From CAVRCA01 sp963719345 (lineage in GTDB: Bacteria; Pseudomonadota; Alphaproteobacteria; Acetobacterales; Acetobacteraceae), in NCBI GenBank assembly GCA_963719345.1, contig CAVRCA010000004.1, positions 558,001 through 622,000 on the forward strand: a stretch of DNA of 64,000 bases, written 5' to 3'. The notes under the pieces are model-generated. The model saw only the letters and a program-made list of their open reading frames with translations, had not been told where the DNA came from and searched no databases. Below, piece after piece: positions 61,895 to 64,000 of this stretch; positions within the stretch are counted from its first letter, which is position 1; the number at the start of each line of letters is the position of its first letter. The position numbers and the translations under genes were made by a program.

Positions 61895-62446
61895 ATGTTC
61901 CTGCGCTTGCGCTCGCCCGTGCTCTTGCTGGCGCTGCTGGCTGGGCTCGCCGCCTGCGGCAACACCAAGCTGCCGGAGGGTGCCGGCGGCAACGACGCCG
62001 CCAACTCCGAATACAACACCGAGCAGAATCGCGGCGGCGGCCAAGGGCGGCTGTTTACCGAACAGGGCCTGGTTCTCGGCGTCGGCAAGGGTTCGGGCGG
62101 CAGCAACCGCGACGAGGGTGCGGCCCTCGGCGTCAACGCCTATCTCTGGCGCGGCGCGCTGGACACCTTGTCGTTCATGCCGCTCGCCTCCGCCGATCCG
62201 TTCGGCGGGGTCATCATCACGGACTGGTATCAGCCCGCCGCGGCGAGCGGCGAGCGGTTCAAGGCCACTGCCTACATCCTGGGGCGTCAGCTCCGCGCCG
62301 ACGCGATCCGCGTCTCCATCTTCCGCCAGGTGGACCAGGGCGGCACGTGGGTGGATGCGCCCGTGAGCCCCGAGACGGTCGGCGAGATCGAGAACAAGGT
62401 GCTGGCCCGCGCGCGGTCGCTGCGCGCCCAATCCGCCGCGAGCTGA
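61895..62446 (+). CDS. DUF3576-family lipoprotein
   Basis: A 183-aa protein with a lipobox signal (MFLRLRSPVLLLALLAGLAA then Cys21), so a lipoprotein in the envelope. The mature part contains LGVNAYLWRGALDTLSFMPL, FGGVIITDWYQPAAASGERF and KATAYILGRQLRADAIRVSI, the pattern of DUF3576, widespread in alphaproteobacteria and often with no assigned function. AGAGAG lies about 7 nt before the ATG. Confidence 0.88.
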   Translation: MFLRLRSPVLLLALLAGLAACGNTKLPEGAGGNDAANSEYNTEQNRGGGQGRLFTEQGLVLGVGKGSGGSNRDEGAALGVNAYLWRGALDTLSFMPLASADPFGGVIITDWYQPAAASGERFKATAYILGRQLRADAIRVSIFRQVDQGGTWVDAPVSPETVGEIENKVLARARSLRAQSAAS

Positions 62447-62557
62447 TTACACGCGTAGGATGCCGCGCCTCCGGTAGGTCGCTTTCGCCATTGCGGCGGC
62501 GGGGGTAGCGTGCCCATGTCGAGGAAAACGCAGCCGTTGCAGCAGGAGATCTCCAGG

Positions 62558-63730
62558 ATGGATGACATCGTTATCGTCGCCGCAGCCCGCACCCCGGTGG
62601 GCAGCTTCAACGGGGCGCTCGGCAGCCTTTCGGCGCACGAACTCGGCTCGGCCGCGATCCAGGCGGTCCTGGGACGCGCCAGGCTCGATCCCGCCGAGGT
62701 CGACGAGGTCATCATGGGCGAGGTCCTCACCGCCGGAGAGGGGCAGAACCCGGCCCGCCAAGCGGCGCGGGCGGCCGGCATCCCGGACGACAAGACCGCG
62801 TTCGCGATCAACCAGGTCTGCGGCTCCGGGCTCCGGGCCGTGGCACTCGCGGCGCAGCAGGTGCGGACCGGCGAGAGCAACATCGTGATCGCCGGCGGCC
62901 AGGAGAGCATGAGCCAGTCGCAGCACGCGGCCTACCTGCGCAGCGGCACCAAGATGGGTGGCGTCGAGTTCATCGACACGATGCTGAAGGACGGGCTGTG
63001 GGACGCGTTCCACGGCTATCACATGGGAGTCACCGCCGAGAACGTGGCGCGCGCCTACCAGATCACCCGCGACGAGCAGGACGAGTTTGCGCTGGGCTCG
63101 CAGCACAAGGCCTCGGCGGCGCAGAAGAGCGGGCGTTTCAAGGACGAGATCGCGCCGGTCACCGTGAAGGGCCGCAAGGGCGACACGGTGGTGGGCGATG
63201 ACGAGTACATCCGGCACGACGCCAACCCCGAGACGATGGCCAAGCTGCGGCCGGCTTTCAACAAGGAAGGCACGGTGACTGCCGGCAATGCCTCCGGCAT
63301 CAACGACGGCGGCGCGGCGCTCGTCGTCATGACGGCCTCCGAAGCGGCCAAGCGCGGCCTCACGCCGCTCGCCCGCATCGCCGCATTCGCCACGGCCGGC
63401 GTCGATCCGGCGGTGATGGGCACCGGTCCGATCCCGTCGAGCCGCAAGGCGCTGGCGCGGGCCGGTTGGAAGGTCGACGAACTCGACCTGGTGGAGGCCA
63501 ACGAGGCGTTCGCCGCCCAGGCCATCGCGGTGAACAAGGATCTTGGTTGGGACACGTCGAAGGTGAACGTGAACGGCGGCGCCATCGCGATCGGCCACCC
63601 GATCGGCGCGTCCGGTGCCCGGGTGCTGATCACCCTGCTGCACGAGATGCAGAAGCGTGACGCCCGGAAGGGACTGGCAACGCTGTGCATCGGCGGCGGC
63701 ATGGGCGTGGCGATGGCGCTCGAGCGGTAG
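62558..63730 (+). CDS. Acetyl-CoA C-acetyltransferase (thiolase II)
   Basis: A 390-aa biosynthetic thiolase that condenses two acetyl-CoA to acetoacetyl-CoA, first step of polyhydroxybutyrate synthesis or of acetoacetate metabolism. Active site: NQVCGSGLRAVALAAQQV (nucleophile Cys), GHPIGASGARVLITLLHEMQ (His) and LCIGGGMGVAMALER (second Cys). ATG at 62558 with GGAG 12 nt upstream. Typical length. phaB/phaC are not in the window, so the exact pathway use is inferred. Confidence 0.97.
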   Translation: MDDIVIVAAARTPVGSFNGALGSLSAHELGSAAIQAVLGRARLDPAEVDEVIMGEVLTAGEGQNPARQAARAAGIPDDKTAFAINQVCGSGLRAVALAAQQVRTGESNIVIAGGQESMSQSQHAAYLRSGTKMGGVEFIDTMLKDGLWDAFHGYHMGVTAENVARAYQITRDEQDEFALGSQHKASAAQKSGRFKDEIAPVTVKGRKGDTVVGDDEYIRHDANPETMAKLRPAFNKEGTVTAGNASGINDGGAALVVMTASEAAKRGLTPLARIAAFATAGVDPAVMGTGPIPSSRKALARAGWKVDELDLVEANEAFAAQAIAVNKDLGWDTSKVNVNGGAIAIGHPIGASGARVLITLLHEMQKRDARKGLATLCIGGGMGVAMALER

Positions 63731-63738
63731 ATCAAGCC

Positions 63739-63822
63739 CGTCATGCCCGGACTTGTTCCGGGCATCCATCTCACGGTTCGACCGTCGGCGGCATGGATTG
63801 CCGGGTCAAGCCCGCAATGACG
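63739..63822. repeat. Dispersed palindromic repeat, copy C
   Basis: Left arm CGTCATGCCCGGACTTGTTC ending in ATCCATC, right arm ATGGATTGCCGGGTCAAGCC ending CGCAATGACG. The middle carries an extra small inverted part (CGGTTCGACCG). It follows the thiolase stop by 8 nt. Related to the copies at 43906 and 55789. Confidence 0.8.
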
Positions 63823-63831
63823 GGTCCGTGC

Positions 63832-64000
63832 TCAGTGAAACACGGTCGCTTCCACGGCCACTTGAACCCCTCGGGGCACGTGTTTGCGGATGCCCGAGGC
63901 GAGGATCAGGACAGCGCCCACCATCACCAGCGCGCCCGTGACCAGCAGCGGAACCATGTAGCCGCCGGTGGCATCGCGCAGCAATCCGGTCATCTGCGGC
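63832..64000 (-). CDS. C-terminal end of an MFS transporter (partial)
   Basis: Only the last 55 codons are present: PQMTGLLRDATGGYMVPLLV continues into TGALVMVGAVLILASGIRKH, the final TM helix, and ends VPRGVQVAVEATVFH followed by TGA at 63832-63834. The GLLRDATGGYMVPLLV stretch resembles the last loop of anion:cation symporter-type MFS proteins. The rest lies beyond the window. Confidence 0.7.
   Translation of the reverse strand, partial: PQMTGLLRDATGGYMVPLLVTGALVMVGAVLILASGIRKHVPRGVQVAVEATVFH

Noticed and set aside
1..64000. CRISPR array, prophage or insertion sequence
   Set aside because: No regularly spaced repeats, integrase, transposase or phage structural genes were found. The VapD gene is Cas2-like in fold only and is not next to any array.

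Overview
The window is about 64 kb of high-GC DNA from an alphaproteobacterium. A Rhodospirillales-type organism is my best guess; this is inference. Supporting signs are the very high G+C, the sdhC-sdhD-sdhA-sdhB order, a DUF3576 lipoprotein, a CCA-encoded tRNA-Thr, and dispersed palindromic repeats of the kind common in alphaproteobacteria. Housekeeping genes (pnp, gshB, ogt, sdhCDAB, kup, a YggS-type PLP protein, a thiolase) alternate with accessory blocks. I saw no transposase, phage gene, CRISPR array or rRNA.

Layout. 0-4.5 kb: pnp with a strong 3' hairpin, then a nitronate monooxygenase-like enzyme with an extra Cys-rich tail and a small unknown gene. 4.6-15 kb: stress and metal genes: an SDR, a type II NADH dehydrogenase, a GH15 glucoamylase/trehalase-like enzyme, an NRAMP transporter behind a 24-codon leader ORF, and a minus-strand block of DUF5132 protein, P-type ATPase remnant, HMA2-type membrane protein and a 57-aa protein. 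14-21 kb: an MFS transporter coupled to a GT-C membrane protein, gshB, a second large GT-C-like protein, ogt, and a quinone oxidoreductase. 21.4-25.3 kb: a broken DHA2 exporter and an arsR-arsI-arsC-acr3 operon. 25.3-33.9 kb: a slipin, an unknown acidic protein, and a divergent aromatic-catabolism cluster (two Rieske oxygenase alpha subunits, one beta subunit, an HpaB-family flavin hydroxylase, an MFS carrier, a CoA-transferase) transcribed outward from a mirror-symmetric promoter/operator. 33.9-41 kb: a serine hydrolase, tRNA-Thr(TGT), and a polysaccharide block (GH10 xylanase, GDP-mannose 3,5-epimerase, WecG/TagA glycosyltransferase, GT4 glycosyltransferase). 41-51.7 kb: an HpcH/HpaI aldolase, a DctPQM-type TRAP transporter, BrkB, a metallophosphoesterase, a SHOCT-like protein, an MFS carrier, a PHB-depolymerase-type esterase, a ribbon-helix-helix regulator with its operator, and an ATP-dependent DNA ligase. 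51.8-56.6 kb: the succinate dehydrogenase operon with a VapD-family protein between sdhA and sdhB, then a Cys-dependent phosphatase. 56.6-64 kb: kup, the YggS-type protein, a porin, the DUF3576 lipoprotein, acetyl-CoA acetyltransferase and the end of an MFS gene.

The main caveat is the number of single-base reading-frame breaks. About 15 genes that are otherwise well conserved change frame with both halves intact. One gene (qor) holds a compensated pair of shifts plus a third. Sequencing or assembly indels are the simplest explanation, so most genes called frameshifted here may be intact in the organism. The P-type ATPase is different: it also lacks the phosphorylation domain through an apparent in-frame deletion.

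Most unusual features: the VapD gene inside the sdh operon, the symmetric divergent promoter with two Rieske alpha paralogues sharing one beta, the ATPase without its catalytic aspartate, and the leader ORF overlapping the NRAMP start.
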